Source: CAYMSF01 sp964392985 (GTDB taxonomy: Bacteria; Verrucomicrobiota; Lentisphaeria; Victivallales; Victivallaceae). From it: a DNA stretch of 64,000 nucleotides. Position numbers and translations under genes: made by a program. Shown here in pieces: positions 36,736-46,263 of this stretch. The stretch covers positions 1-64,000 of the forward strand of contig CAYMSF010000006.1 of the NCBI GenBank assembly GCA_964392985.1, given 5' to 3'. The number at the start of each line of letters is the position of its first letter. The stretch's first letter is position 1. The notes beneath the pieces were generated by a model. The model was given only the letters and a program-made list of their open reading frames with translations, had not been told where the DNA came from and ran no database searches.

Positions 36736-37836
36736 ATGACAGATCAAACCAAAAAAAATCGTATCGCGGTGACTGGGTATGGATTCGGTCGTGTATTTGC
36801 CAAAGTATTTCAGCGCCATCCCGATGTTGAATATGTCGGAATATGCGAGACTAATCCTGAAAGAATAGCCATGGCTAAGTTGGAGGGATTTACGCGCTTT
36901 CATTCCGATTTTCATGATGTGCTTGCAGGGGATGATTATGACGCAGTTCACCTGGCACTTCCAGCAAATAATCATGCAAAACCAACAATTGAAGTCCTCA
37001 CCGCCGGCAAGCATTGTTCATGTGCGGTGCCAATGGCGAATACGTTGGATGATTTACGGCTGATTGTCAAAGCACAACGTGAGTCTGGAAAAAACTACAT
37101 GATGATGGAAACGATGGTTTACACAAAAGAATTTCTATTCATCAAAGATATGTATCAAAAAGGGGAGGTCGGTAAGCTTCAATTTTTGCGCGGAGTACAT
37201 AGTCATGATATCACGAATATTCCGGACTGGTGGTATGGTTTTCCACCAATGTTGTATGCCACCCATGCAATTTCTCCGATTCTTGAACTGGCGAAATCTC
37301 GCGCAACTAAAGTTACTTGTCAGGGTAGTGGAGAGTTGGGAAAAGAAGCATGCGAACGCTATGGCAATCCATTTCCGGTTGAAACAATGACGTTTGAAAT
37401 TGAGAACCATAGCGCATTGGGACAAGTGTTGACGACCAGGGGGGATACGGCTATTGTAGGAGGTGAATTATTTGAGATATTTGGAAGTAAGGCCAGTTTT
37501 TCGTCTCTCCGCAGGGATTTGACTAGATTCGGGAAAATTGTTCCTGGCCGCCCGGGTAGTTTAGAATTCTCCACTCCGGAACTGCCTATGCGTTGGGACA
37601 TGTTGCCGGATGAACTCCGTACCGTCTATGAAGCGGAAGGATGGGGGACAGATAATGTTCTGAAATGGCACATTGATACTGCCATGCATTTGGTGCATGA
37701 GTTTGTTCGCAGCATTGTGGAAAATAGAGCCTCTGCTATTGACGCAGTTACGGCGGCCAACTGGTGCGCTGTAGGGATTTGCGGGCATGACTCCGCGCTG
37801 AAAAATGGTGTGGAAATAGATGTGCCACGTTTTTGA
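36736..37836 (+). CDS. Gfo/Idh/MocA family protein with altered EKP motif
   Basis: Predicted NAD(P)-dependent sugar oxidoreductase, cytoplasmic. The dinucleotide fold begins RIAVTGYGFGRVFAKVF and continues YDAVHLALPANNHA. The place of the conserved EKP reads A97-V98-P99-M (CAVPMANT), so the lysine that normally contacts substrate and cofactor is missing. The C-terminal domain has HSHDITNIPDWWYG, YATHAISPILELA and a long C-terminal helix. AGGAGG lies upstream of the ATG. Between two GH2-like genes, it may act on a released or modified sugar, but the motif change leaves the chemistry open. Confidence 0.75.
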   Translation: MTDQTKKNRIAVTGYGFGRVFAKVFQRHPDVEYVGICETNPERIAMAKLEGFTRFHSDFHDVLAGDDYDAVHLALPANNHAKPTIEVLTAGKHCSCAVPMANTLDDLRLIVKAQRESGKNYMMMETMVYTKEFLFIKDMYQKGEVGKLQFLRGVHSHDITNIPDWWYGFPPMLYATHAISPILELAKSRATKVTCQGSGELGKEACERYGNPFPVETMTFEIENHSALGQVLTTRGDTAIVGGELFEIFGSKASFSSLRRDLTRFGKIVPGRPGSLEFSTPELPMRWDMLPDELRTVYEAEGWGTDNVLKWHIDTAMHLVHEFVRSIVENRASAIDAVTAANWCAVGICGHDSALKNGVEIDVPRF

Positions 37837-38072
37837 TGCACATTCAATTCAGCATTTTTTAATAAAATGAAGCATAAGGAAAATTCAAATATGACCCGGC
37901 AACTTCAAGTCCGCAAATAGAGTTGAATGTTCGTCATGAAAAAGATAAAACAATACGTTAAAGACTTCTACCACGGATAATTCAGAGATCGTAATGTTTG
38001 GGCCATGTAAAAAATAAAAAAACGTCCAGATGGCTGAGGTGTTCAGGAATAGAAAAAATAGAAAGGGACAAA

Positions 38073-41000
38073 ATGTCAAGTAACCTGTTCCAAAAAGTAA
38101 TGATTACTGCGGTTAGTGTACTTATTGCAGGAATAGCTGTAAACGTAACGATGGCGCAGGAAACTGTGCCAAGTACGACTAAAAATGTATTTTTTGCTGG
38201 TCCGAACGATGATGCGTTAAATGCGCGGAAAGAAGAACCATATTTGCATCCGAAGGATTGCGATAAATTTTACGGTAAGTTGCCGCGCTTGTATTTGCAC
38301 GGCAACTGGAAAATGATGATTGTGCCGAATACCGGAAAGAAACCTGGACATGACGACTTTTTTTTCGACGACCGCGGGATGACTGAGGGTTTTACCAAAG
38401 CCGGCTATGACGATACCAAATGGGACGACTTTTATGTGCCGCAGAAAATATTCCTGACCTCCAACAACAAATACGGTCTGAAATTCGCCGAACTGCCACC
38501 GGTACCTCCGACCGACGAATACGGTCACCCTGTACCCAAGGCAAAACGGCCTGATCCCACCAGCGCTGAAGGGTATTCCTATCTGGCAACCCGTTTTACT
38601 CTGCCTCCGGGGATGCAGGGCAAGCGAGTCATCCTGCGGCTTGAGGCCGCGGATAATCTGCCGGTCATTTTTGTGAACGGCAAGGAGGCCGGTCGAGGAA
38701 CAACATTCGCCCTTGGCGCCAATGCTGACCGCCATGCCTTTGATATTACGCCGTATCTAAATCGTAATGCTATCAACCGCCTTGTGGTGCGGACCTACAA
38801 TATTTTCTACGAAGGCACATGGATGGATAGAAAGTACAGCTATAATCTGAACGGGGTGTGGGCATCAGCCTGGCTTGAGTTCTGGCCTGATGTTCGTGTT
38901 GACACTATGAAATTGACCCCGGATTACCCTGAAGGTATGACCGGCGCAATTAAGTTAATCAACGCCGGTGCAATGAAGGAAAGCAAAGTAAAAGTAGTGG
39001 TGCAACCTTGGCGCGGAATCGCATCACTTGCGGTGGATGATGAATCAAAAAAATGGGAGTATTCATTTCCTGTTTCATTGGCATCGGGAAATAACCAGAC
39101 TAATTTCACCATGCCGTTGCCAGGGATCAAGCCATGGGATATTGCAACCCCTTACCTGTACAGCGTGAAGGTATTCGTTGACGGCGAGTTGGCCGGATGG
39201 GACACCTTCGGAATGCGCATTCTCACCTGTAAATCCGGGCGGATTCTGCTGAACGGGAAACCCATCTATCTTTTCGGCGTCGAACTGGAAAACAATCTGT
39301 TCAATGACGGCGATGATGGGAGCCAACTGGCTAAAGCGCATAACAAAAACGGATATCTGGCAGGTTTTCTAACTTACTGCAAGAAAGAAATGGGAATGAA
39401 CTCAACCACCCGTGAGATGAATTCCCCGGAAATATTCTACCAACTGCACGATGAACTTGGCATGATGCGCACCGATGAGATGCTGAGGATTGATCCGTAT
39501 TGGGGAATCACCCGACTGGCGGCCCATTTCAATCCTTTCTATATCGGCGTATTTTCTGGCCAGGATGATCGCGTCCGGCAGTATTACCAGCGAATTGTGG
39601 AACTCAACTTCAACCACCCGAGCATATTCGCCTGGGGCTCAAGAAGCGAGGTGAATCATCTTTCCCGCGCTGCAATAGACTGGTATGTTGATGTTCTCCG
39701 TACGCTGGACAAGACAAGACTTAAGTTCATTGAGACGGATGGCCCCTTTGTCAACTTTAATCCCAACGGCAAGCCACCATGGGAACACTGGAAGCCGAAT
39801 GATGGTCCCGAGGTGGATTTCCTCACCACGCATGATCGGCCATTCACCTACTCCGTGGGAACCTCTCTTGGAACGGAAATAGACGAGTTAAAGTACTTTG
39901 AATACCGCAGCTTGAGTGTTTATCCAAAAACGGGTGGGGTCCCGCTACTCGGCAGTCCGGCACTTCTGGACGGAATGGGGGGCAATTATCTCCCCTGGCG
40001 GCCTGAAGATCTTCCACATTTGTCGGACGAACAGAGGCAGCAGTTCGCGGAGCTGCAGAAACTCATCGGCGCGGATGGTAACTATGACAAAACTGCATTC
40101 TGTGACTTTTTCCTGCTCAATACTCCGCGCTGCATGAATAGCATAAAAGCCAGCCATGTAAGCTTGAAACTGATCGGCGTCGCCGACTGGGTGCTTGGCA
40201 CCCCCAGGAAATACCAGTATAAGGCCTTTGAAAATCAGCGGCTTGGTGAATTGATGCGGCTGCACAGCAAACTATTTACAGGATTCACTTCGCACCAGTT
40301 TATCGACATTCTGCCTCCCCCGGCGGCCATGGATGCCAAAGTGAAAGGTGTGCTCAATCCGGCAATGTTCAAGCCCGGCTATATGTCGCGATACATGCAG
40401 CGCATGCAGCAACCGGTGCTCCCGATGCTTGACTGGCACATGAAGCACAATCTCTTTTCCGGAGAGAAGGCGAAATTTACGCTGACCGTGCTCAACGACA
40501 GCGTTGATGACATTCCAGCAGGCACGGTTGCGGCGCATATCCTGACCGGTTCAGCTTTCGACAATTTCGACGGCAAAGAGGCAAACCCGCAACAAGTTTA
40601 TCAAAAATCATTCACCGTTCCGGCTATTCCCAGCGCCGGTCGCAGTCAGCAGGAAATTACTCTGGATATTCCTGAGAATTTGAATCCGGGGCGATATACC
40701 ATGGAACTGGTCTATTCCGGCAATGACAACTTAAAATCAAGTAATTGTTATCCAATTAATATTGGCGACCGGAAAGAGGTTAAATTGTCATGTACGAAAA
40801 GGATTGCACTTTATGAGTCCGGAGTTGTTAAACCGGGGCAACCTTTACTGTCAAAAATTCTTTCGGATACAGGGGTTGCATTTGATCGTCTTAAAGACCT
40901 CAACAAAATCAATGATTATCAAGTGCTTATTATCGCACCATATTCTATTGACGCAGTTGTCAAAGCCAGCGGCGGTAATATTCAAACCTGGCTGAAAAAT

Positions 41001-41522
41001 GGCGGAATACTGCTTTGCCTGGAACAGGATATCAAAGGCCGCTTCCCGTTTCTGCCGCAGGCAGAGTTGATTCTGGCGCAGGAGCTGCCCGATCACAGCT
41101 CATTCAGTGTGGTGCGCGCAGCCGATGATCAAGGACTTCAGGTCGGGTTTCATGTTACTGAGCCCATCGAGAAAAAACACCCAATATTCCAGGGGATCAA
41201 TGATATCAAAGACTTTGACTCATGGAACGGTTCTAAGGGTCGCGTCTACTCCAGTATCATCAAGCCGCTTTCCGAATCGGTGTTGCTTTTTGGAGGGTTG
41301 AGCGGCGGGCATTTCAGCGGTATGGTAAAAGAAATTCCAAGCCAGTTCGGCATGGTTGCCGCCGAGGTGCGCGAAGGTAATGGCGTTTGCATTTTCTCGC
41401 AAGTGGAAGCGGTGATGCGTTACGATACAGACCCTGTGGCGCGCCGTTATTTGCGACAACTGCTGGCATACACGTTTTCGCCTGATGCCGGAAAGTACGC
41501 GAGACCATTGCGGGTAAAGTAA
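38073..41522 (+). CDS. Secreted GH2-like giant protein C without a C-terminal module
   Basis: 1149 residues; signal peptide MSSNLFQKVMITAVSVLIAG ending near MAQE. It shares the core of proteins A and B (KFYGKLPRLYLHGNWK, LPVIFVNGKEAGRG, a barrel from RILLNGKPIYLFGVEL, RYMQRMQQPVLPMLDWH) but stops at YARPLRVK, exactly where A and B change into their added modules. It is the most diverged of the three. The acid/base position is Glu526 in HPSIFAWGSRSE, and the nucleophile strand GGVPLLGSPALL carries Ser628. The amidotransferase-like domain reads IQTWLKNGGILLCLEQD. AGGGAC precedes the ATG; the longer frame from 37998 has no ribosome site. Confidence 0.75.
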   Translation: MSSNLFQKVMITAVSVLIAGIAVNVTMAQETVPSTTKNVFFAGPNDDALNARKEEPYLHPKDCDKFYGKLPRLYLHGNWKMMIVPNTGKKPGHDDFFFDDRGMTEGFTKAGYDDTKWDDFYVPQKIFLTSNNKYGLKFAELPPVPPTDEYGHPVPKAKRPDPTSAEGYSYLATRFTLPPGMQGKRVILRLEAADNLPVIFVNGKEAGRGTTFALGANADRHAFDITPYLNRNAINRLVVRTYNIFYEGTWMDRKYSYNLNGVWASAWLEFWPDVRVDTMKLTPDYPEGMTGAIKLINAGAMKESKVKVVVQPWRGIASLAVDDESKKWEYSFPVSLASGNNQTNFTMPLPGIKPWDIATPYLYSVKVFVDGELAGWDTFGMRILTCKSGRILLNGKPIYLFGVELENNLFNDGDDGSQLAKAHNKNGYLAGFLTYCKKEMGMNSTTREMNSPEIFYQLHDELGMMRTDEMLRIDPYWGITRLAAHFNPFYIGVFSGQDDRVRQYYQRIVELNFNHPSIFAWGSRSEVNHLSRAAIDWYVDVLRTLDKTRLKFIETDGPFVNFNPNGKPPWEHWKPNDGPEVDFLTTHDRPFTYSVGTSLGTEIDELKYFEYRSLSVYPKTGGVPLLGSPALLDGMGGNYLPWRPEDLPHLSDEQRQQFAELQKLIGADGNYDKTAFCDFFLLNTPRCMNSIKASHVSLKLIGVADWVLGTPRKYQYKAFENQRLGELMRLHSKLFTGFTSHQFIDILPPPAAMDAKVKGVLNPAMFKPGYMSRYMQRMQQPVLPMLDWHMKHNLFSGEKAKFTLTVLNDSVDDIPAGTVAAHILTGSAFDNFDGKEANPQQVYQKSFTVPAIPSAGRSQQEITLDIPENLNPGRYTMELVYSGNDNLKSSNCYPINIGDRKEVKLSCTKRIALYESGVVKPGQPLLSKILSDTGVAFDRLKDLNKINDYQVLIIAPYSIDAVVKASGGNIQTWLKNGGILLCLEQDIKGRFPFLPQAELILAQELPDHSSFSVVRAADDQGLQVGFHVTEPIEKKHPIFQGINDIKDFDSWNGSKGRVYSSIIKPLSESVLLFGGLSGGHFSGMVKEIPSQFGMVAAEVREGNGVCIFSQVEAVMRYDTDPVARRYLRQLLAYTFSPDAGKYARPLRVK

Positions 41523-41585
41523 TTGGAGATGGTCTGTCTGTGAACAGTATAATTCCATAATATTTTTTTCAAAATGAGGTACAAA

Positions 41586-43517
41586 ATGCAAAAGAACAGT
41601 TCGAAAAAGTCGCCCAAAATAGTGTTTATCGGTTCTGGAAGCGTGGTCTTTACACAGAATTTGCTGACGGACATACTTACTTTTCCGGAATTGCAGAACG
41701 CAAGATTTGTGATGATGGACATTGATCAGGAACGTCTTGAACTCAGCGCAAAGGTGGCACGCCGCATCATTGATGCTGTCGGTTGCGACGCTGAACTTGA
41801 TTACACTTCTGACCGGGCCAAGGCTCTTGACGGCGCGGATTTTGTCTTTACCACAGTTCTGGTTGATGGTTGGCAGGGGTTCAAAAATGAAATTGAAATT
41901 CCCATGAAATATGGTATCAATCAGGCCGTTGGCGATACCACCGGACCCGGAGGTGTATTCCGTGCATTGCGTACCATTCCGGTAATACTTGATATAGCGC
42001 GCGATATTAAAAAATATGCCAATAAAGACGCGATTCTATTGAACTACACCAACCCGATGCACATGATCAGTTGGGCGGTGCAAATGGAAACAGATATACG
42101 TTATGTCGGGCTCTGTCACGGTGTTCAAGGGACAGCGGAAACATTGGCACGCGGACTTGATCTGCCGGTTGATGAAGTTAATTATCTTTGCGCTGGCATC
42201 AATCATCTGGGCTGGTTTCTCAAGTTTGAACATGAAGGCAAGGACATGCTGCCGAAAATTCGCGAATTGTGCAATGATATTAATTTTTACCGCGGTGAAG
42301 CGGTTCGAGCCGAGATGTGCCGTCAACTGGGATATTTTATGACGGAATCCAGCCCGCATGATTCAGAATATGTGCCGTGGTTCCGCAAAAAAGATTCAAT
42401 TCTGGTAAAATATCTTTCCGGCGGCATCAACAATTATGCCGGTACCTTTCTTGAGTATAGAGGAGAGGGTGCATTAAGCTGGAAAAAATGGATAACTGAC
42501 CTGGCCGAAGGCCGGACTCCAATTGAAGTAAGCCGGAGTCATGAGTATGGTTCATGGATAATCCGCGCAATGGTTACCGGTGAGCCGTTCGTATTCAATG
42601 GCAACGTTTGCAATACCGGACTGATTACCAATCTGCCGGAAGGCTGTTGCGTTGAGGTGCCATGCACCGCCGATAAGAATGGCATTCATCCTATGTATGT
42701 CGGAGCGTTGCCACCGCATCTGGCCTCAATCTGCCGGCAGAATGTCGCCTGCCATGAATTGGGAGTCCTTGCCGCCATACACAAAGATCCGGAACTGGCA
42801 TTTCAGGCGATATGTTACGACCCGCTGGCACAGGCAGTATGTTCACTGCAGGAATTGCGCAACATGTGTTATGAAATGTTCCAGGCGCAAAAACAGTATC
42901 TTGGCGGATATTGTGTTGACTCATTTAAGCGTCTTGAAGAAATAAAAATTTCTGACGCAACTTCTTCAGTAAGTGTTGGTGGAAAAACCAAAGAACAGAT
43001 TTTCTTTGAAACCAATGTCATTGACCAGTGGTATTTGATTGGACCATTTGAAAATATTGACGCCGACAAAAACAGTCTGGGGCTTTCGTCAGTATTCCCG
43101 CCTGAAAAGGAAATCAATCTCAACGCTGAATACACCGGTAAAAGCGGGGCTAAGGTTAAGTGGAAATACATTTCCAGCGCTGATATTAATTCCAGCGGCT
43201 TTGTGGATTTATGTGAACATTGCGGCAAAGTGGATATGGCGGTAGCTTATGCCTACATCATGATGGAATCTCAGGCTGGCAATGTTGTCAGTCTGCTTTT
43301 TGGCAGCGATGACGGAATTGCAGTATGGTTTAATGGCAAAGAAGTCTTACGCAAAGAGGCTACCCGTAGCGCACAGCGCGGTCAGGAAGAAGTTACATTG
43401 CGTCTCAACCACGGCAGAAATGATTTACTTCTCAAAATTGATCAGAAAAAAGGCGGTTGGGGCTTTTTTGCCAGCTTTGCTAAACGTTTCCCCGGCGTGA
43501 CGGTGATTGCCAAATAA
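41586..43517 (+). CDS. GH4-family glycosidase with an added C-terminal beta-sandwich
   Basis: 643 residues, no signal peptide. Residues 1-455 form a GH4 enzyme, which uses NAD+ and a divalent metal to cleave glycosides by redox chemistry. Motifs are the Rossmann start KIVFIGSGSVVFTQNLL, GDTTGPGGVFRALR, the metal-site cysteine in CHGVQGT and AGINHLGWFLKF. The pattern fits alpha-galactosidase/alpha-glucuronidase (MelA-like) members. Residues about 478-643 are extra: QWYLIGPFENID at the start, then LLFGSDDGIAVWFNGKEV and LKIDQKKGGWGFFASF, resembling PA14/galactose-binding-like domains usually found on exported proteins. The ATG at 41586 follows AGGT; 41574 is less likely. It lies 63 bases after GH2-like protein C. 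Confidence 0.8.
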   Translation: MQKNSSKKSPKIVFIGSGSVVFTQNLLTDILTFPELQNARFVMMDIDQERLELSAKVARRIIDAVGCDAELDYTSDRAKALDGADFVFTTVLVDGWQGFKNEIEIPMKYGINQAVGDTTGPGGVFRALRTIPVILDIARDIKKYANKDAILLNYTNPMHMISWAVQMETDIRYVGLCHGVQGTAETLARGLDLPVDEVNYLCAGINHLGWFLKFEHEGKDMLPKIRELCNDINFYRGEAVRAEMCRQLGYFMTESSPHDSEYVPWFRKKDSILVKYLSGGINNYAGTFLEYRGEGALSWKKWITDLAEGRTPIEVSRSHEYGSWIIRAMVTGEPFVFNGNVCNTGLITNLPEGCCVEVPCTADKNGIHPMYVGALPPHLASICRQNVACHELGVLAAIHKDPELAFQAICYDPLAQAVCSLQELRNMCYEMFQAQKQYLGGYCVDSFKRLEEIKISDATSSVSVGGKTKEQIFFETNVIDQWYLIGPFENIDADKNSLGLSSVFPPEKEINLNAEYTGKSGAKVKWKYISSADINSSGFVDLCEHCGKVDMAVAYAYIMMESQAGNVVSLLFGSDDGIAVWFNGKEVLRKEATRSAQRGQEEVTLRLNHGRNDLLLKIDQKKGGWGFFASFAKRFPGVTVIAK

Positions 43518-43968
43518 GTTTAGCCGGACAGATTGAATGTCATCAATAACCGTTGCCGATTGCATAGATTGTCAACGGTTATTTTTGATATTGTTTATAC
43601 TGATTCTGGCGCTTTCAAGCTACAAATGCTTGATGGAGTCCTGTTCGTAAATTACCCGCTTCGAGGCGTAGTTATTCTCATTCAAAAAAATACAACTGTT
43701 AAGTATAATATTTTTCTTTAAATCATGCCTCATCGAAAATAACTTGCCAGAGCCACTTTTTCAGAAACTATTAATTTTCTACATTGTCGAACAAATGCCC
43801 CTAAAGTTTTTATCACGGGAATTGATTTCTTCGCTCTTTTGCTGTATCTTAGCGCTCGATTATTGGCAGGTATGTTGTTTGTTTGAAACGTGTTTTACTT
43901 TGAAATAACTATCAAAAGTTGCTGTTGTTGCTGAATTTTAAAATTATTGTTTAATCTGGAGACTCAAA
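43518..43968 (+). other. Gene-free region between the GH4 and DUF4886 genes
   Basis: Contains the GH4 terminator near its start, then about 380 AT-rich bases in which I see no gene or clear promoter. The last 20 bases carry the TGGAGA ribosome site of the DUF4886 gene. Confidence 0.5.
43545..43586 (+). terminator. Rho-independent terminator of the GH4 gene
   Basis: 11-bp stem AATAACCGTTG/CAACGGTTATT with a 17-base loop (43545-43583), followed by Ts. This probably ends the transcript that covers GH2-like protein C and GH4. Confidence 0.75.
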
Positions 43969-44919
43969 ATGTATGTATTGCGTTGTTGTTTAATGTTGTT
44001 TACACTCATGTTCATTCAAGCATCCTCTTTTGCCGCAGAAGAATCCATACCGCCGGTTCAACTGAAAGAACTTAAGTTGCTTGCAATCGGCAACAGTTTT
44101 TCCGGTAATGCCTCGCATTATCTTCCCGAAATAGTTCGTTCAGGCGGGTCGAAATTAATCTTCGGTCACGCATCTATTGGCGGTTGCAGCATTGAGAAAC
44201 ATCTGAAACTGGCGTTACTGCATGAGAAAAATCCGGAAGATCCGCAGGGAAAGCCTTACAAACGAAATGGTGTGGCGGCAAGTCTTAAAGATTTACTTAC
44301 CGCGGATAACTGGCAGGTAATCACGATTCAACAGGCCAGTATTCTAAGCTTTCGTCCAGAGAGTTTCACCCCGTTTGCCAAAGAACTTTGCGATTATATA
44401 AAAAAATATGCGCCACAGGCGGAAATTGTAATTCATGAGACCTGGGCATACCGGGTCGACGATAACATAACCTACAAAAACGGTTTTACCCAGTTGGCAA
44501 TGTATCAAGGAATTGTGAAGTGTTATAATGATATTGCCGCAACGCTGGGCATTAAACGCATTATTCCAGTTGGTGATGCCTTTCAACTTTCCGATGAAAC
44601 ACCCGGTAAGACCTTTGTTATTGACAAGACCTTTGACATGGCAAATGCCATTGCTCCGGCATTACCGCAACAAGTTAATTCGCTGATGGTCGGTTACTCA
44701 TGGGATAAGGGCAAGATTAAATGTGACTATAAGCATGCGAATGTCAGGGGTGAATATCTTGCCGGACTGGTATGGTTCGAGAAACTCTTTAATGGCGACG
44801 CCACTAAAGTTACCTATAAACCTAAAGGTATAACCGATGATGATGCAGTATTCTTGCGTTCAATTGCTCATGCCGTAGTTACTGAAGGCAAAATTCCCAA
44901 GGCCTATCCGGTCAAATGA
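43969..44919 (+). CDS. Secreted DUF4886 (SGNH-like) protein
   Basis: 316 residues, signal peptide MYVLRCCLMLFTLMFIQASSFA. LKLLAIGNSFSGNASHYLPE is the block I of SGNH-type hydrolases (Ser in GNSF), and WQVITIQQASILSF and VIHETWAYR fit later blocks; the family is DUF4886. Relatives are suspected carbohydrate esterases, so it may deacylate the same polysaccharide as the CE7 enzyme. TGGAGA precedes the ATG. It converges on the PfkB kinase gene with 31 bases between stops. Confidence 0.75.
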   Translation: MYVLRCCLMLFTLMFIQASSFAAEESIPPVQLKELKLLAIGNSFSGNASHYLPEIVRSGGSKLIFGHASIGGCSIEKHLKLALLHEKNPEDPQGKPYKRNGVAASLKDLLTADNWQVITIQQASILSFRPESFTPFAKELCDYIKKYAPQAEIVIHETWAYRVDDNITYKNGFTQLAMYQGIVKCYNDIAATLGIKRIIPVGDAFQLSDETPGKTFVIDKTFDMANAIAPALPQQVNSLMVGYSWDKGKIKCDYKHANVRGEYLAGLVWFEKLFNGDATKVTYKPKGITDDDAVFLRSIAHAVVTEGKIPKAYPVK

Positions 44920-44950
44920 TGGATTTTTACGTTATCTAAATACAAATTTC

Positions 44951-46168
44951 TTACGGTATCCGGTTAACGGTTATGAGTTTTTTTTCTTTTGCGATTTGCT
45001 GCATGAATGCCTGCTGGAATTCTGCCACTTTAGCTGTTTTTTCGCCGGGATTTTGTTCGAGATAAGTGCCACCGACATAGAAGCAGGCAAATCCACCTGA
45101 TGCGCAGCCCCATGAACATGCTTCAATAATGTCAAGCGTGCCTGTTTTAGCGGTGCAAAGTTGTTGCGCTACTGATGCCAGTACTCCACCGGCAAAATTA
45201 TCACCGCAACCGGTAGTGTCGCCTTTGAGTTCAGGACTATTTGCCAGCCGTTCGCCCACCAGGCTTGATACCGGCAGTGAAGTGAGTTTTTGCGGTTTGA
45301 AGAAGGTTCCGTCCGACCAGATATGAAAAGGTTCGGGGCCATGTGTGATGATGAATGAGTGTACTCCGTTGTCAATAAAAAACTTTACGGCGGCGGTAAT
45401 ATTGCCGGTACCGCTGAGCCTGAGCGCTTCCACCCAGTCCACGATTAACAGGTCAATCATCCGGTATGACTCATTGCTTTCACCTAATGGCCATTGTTTA
45501 CCGGCAAAACGTTTTTCATTCCGGAAATCAAATACGGTAGTAACAATGTTCGCACAACCTTTACTTTTGCCTTTTTTTAACAATGCGGTAAGATTGTCGT
45601 GGATTACTGGAACCAGCGCCGTTCCCCCGAAAAAAGCGATATCAGCGTCGAAAAACTTTTCTCCGAGTTGTTCCGGAGAGTATTGCCAGGCCGCCCCGAT
45701 GCTGTTGATAAACGTGCGTTCACCTTTGCCATCATGATAACCCGGGTCTGAAAACACGACAGTAACCGGGGTGTCGCCACTGTTTTTTTGATAATTGTCA
45801 ATATTGACCGGGGTTTGACGCAAAATTGATAATATTTTTTCGGCGGTATCATCATGTCCCATCGCACCATAAAAATCAAATTGCATATCTTTGCCGGAAC
45901 ATAGTTGTGCGGCGTTAACGAGCGCAACGATTGCCGGACCGCCGAGATTGAATACATCCGGGTCTGTGCCGCCGGTTATCTCATGGCGTATCTCTGAAAG
46001 TGTTTTGCCGGCAAAGCGTTCCAGGTCTTCGGTAAATACCAGATGACCGGGATTCAAACCGCCATCACCGTCAACTTTCGACAAATAATGCCGGAAAACT
46101 GCGCTGTTAAAATCAATTTTGGTATAGACTAAATCCGCCAGTGAACATCCTGTACATGAAATTCGCAT
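44951..46168 (-). CDS. PfkB family carbohydrate kinase
   Basis: Cytoplasmic kinase of the ribokinase/PfkB superfamily. The C-terminal signature reads GDTTGCGDNFAGGVLASV, with the catalytic Asp in CGD; the usual Ala is Cys. The N-terminal sugar-binding part has DPDVFNLGGPAIVALVNAAQL and FYGAMGHDDTAEKIL. At 405 residues it is longer than ribokinase (about 310). It could phosphorylate a product of the neighbouring hydrolases or a nucleoside; the substrate cannot be read. It lies 95 bases downstream of the lipoprotein gene on the same strand. Confidence 0.85.
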   Translation of the reverse strand: MRISCTGCSLADLVYTKIDFNSAVFRHYLSKVDGDGGLNPGHLVFTEDLERFAGKTLSEIRHEITGGTDPDVFNLGGPAIVALVNAAQLCSGKDMQFDFYGAMGHDDTAEKILSILRQTPVNIDNYQKNSGDTPVTVVFSDPGYHDGKGERTFINSIGAAWQYSPEQLGEKFFDADIAFFGGTALVPVIHDNLTALLKKGKSKGCANIVTTVFDFRNEKRFAGKQWPLGESNESYRMIDLLIVDWVEALRLSGTGNITAAVKFFIDNGVHSFIITHGPEPFHIWSDGTFFKPQKLTSLPVSSLVGERLANSPELKGDTTGCGDNFAGGVLASVAQQLCTAKTGTLDIIEACSWGCASGGFACFYVGGTYLEQNPGEKTAKVAEFQQAFMQQIAKEKKLITVNRIP

Positions 46169-46263
46169 TTATATCTGTCTCTTATTTAGGTTAAATATTA
46201 AATTTGTGCCATACACAATATTTTGTTGCCAATTTTATTTTTACGGCGATTTAATGACTGGAA

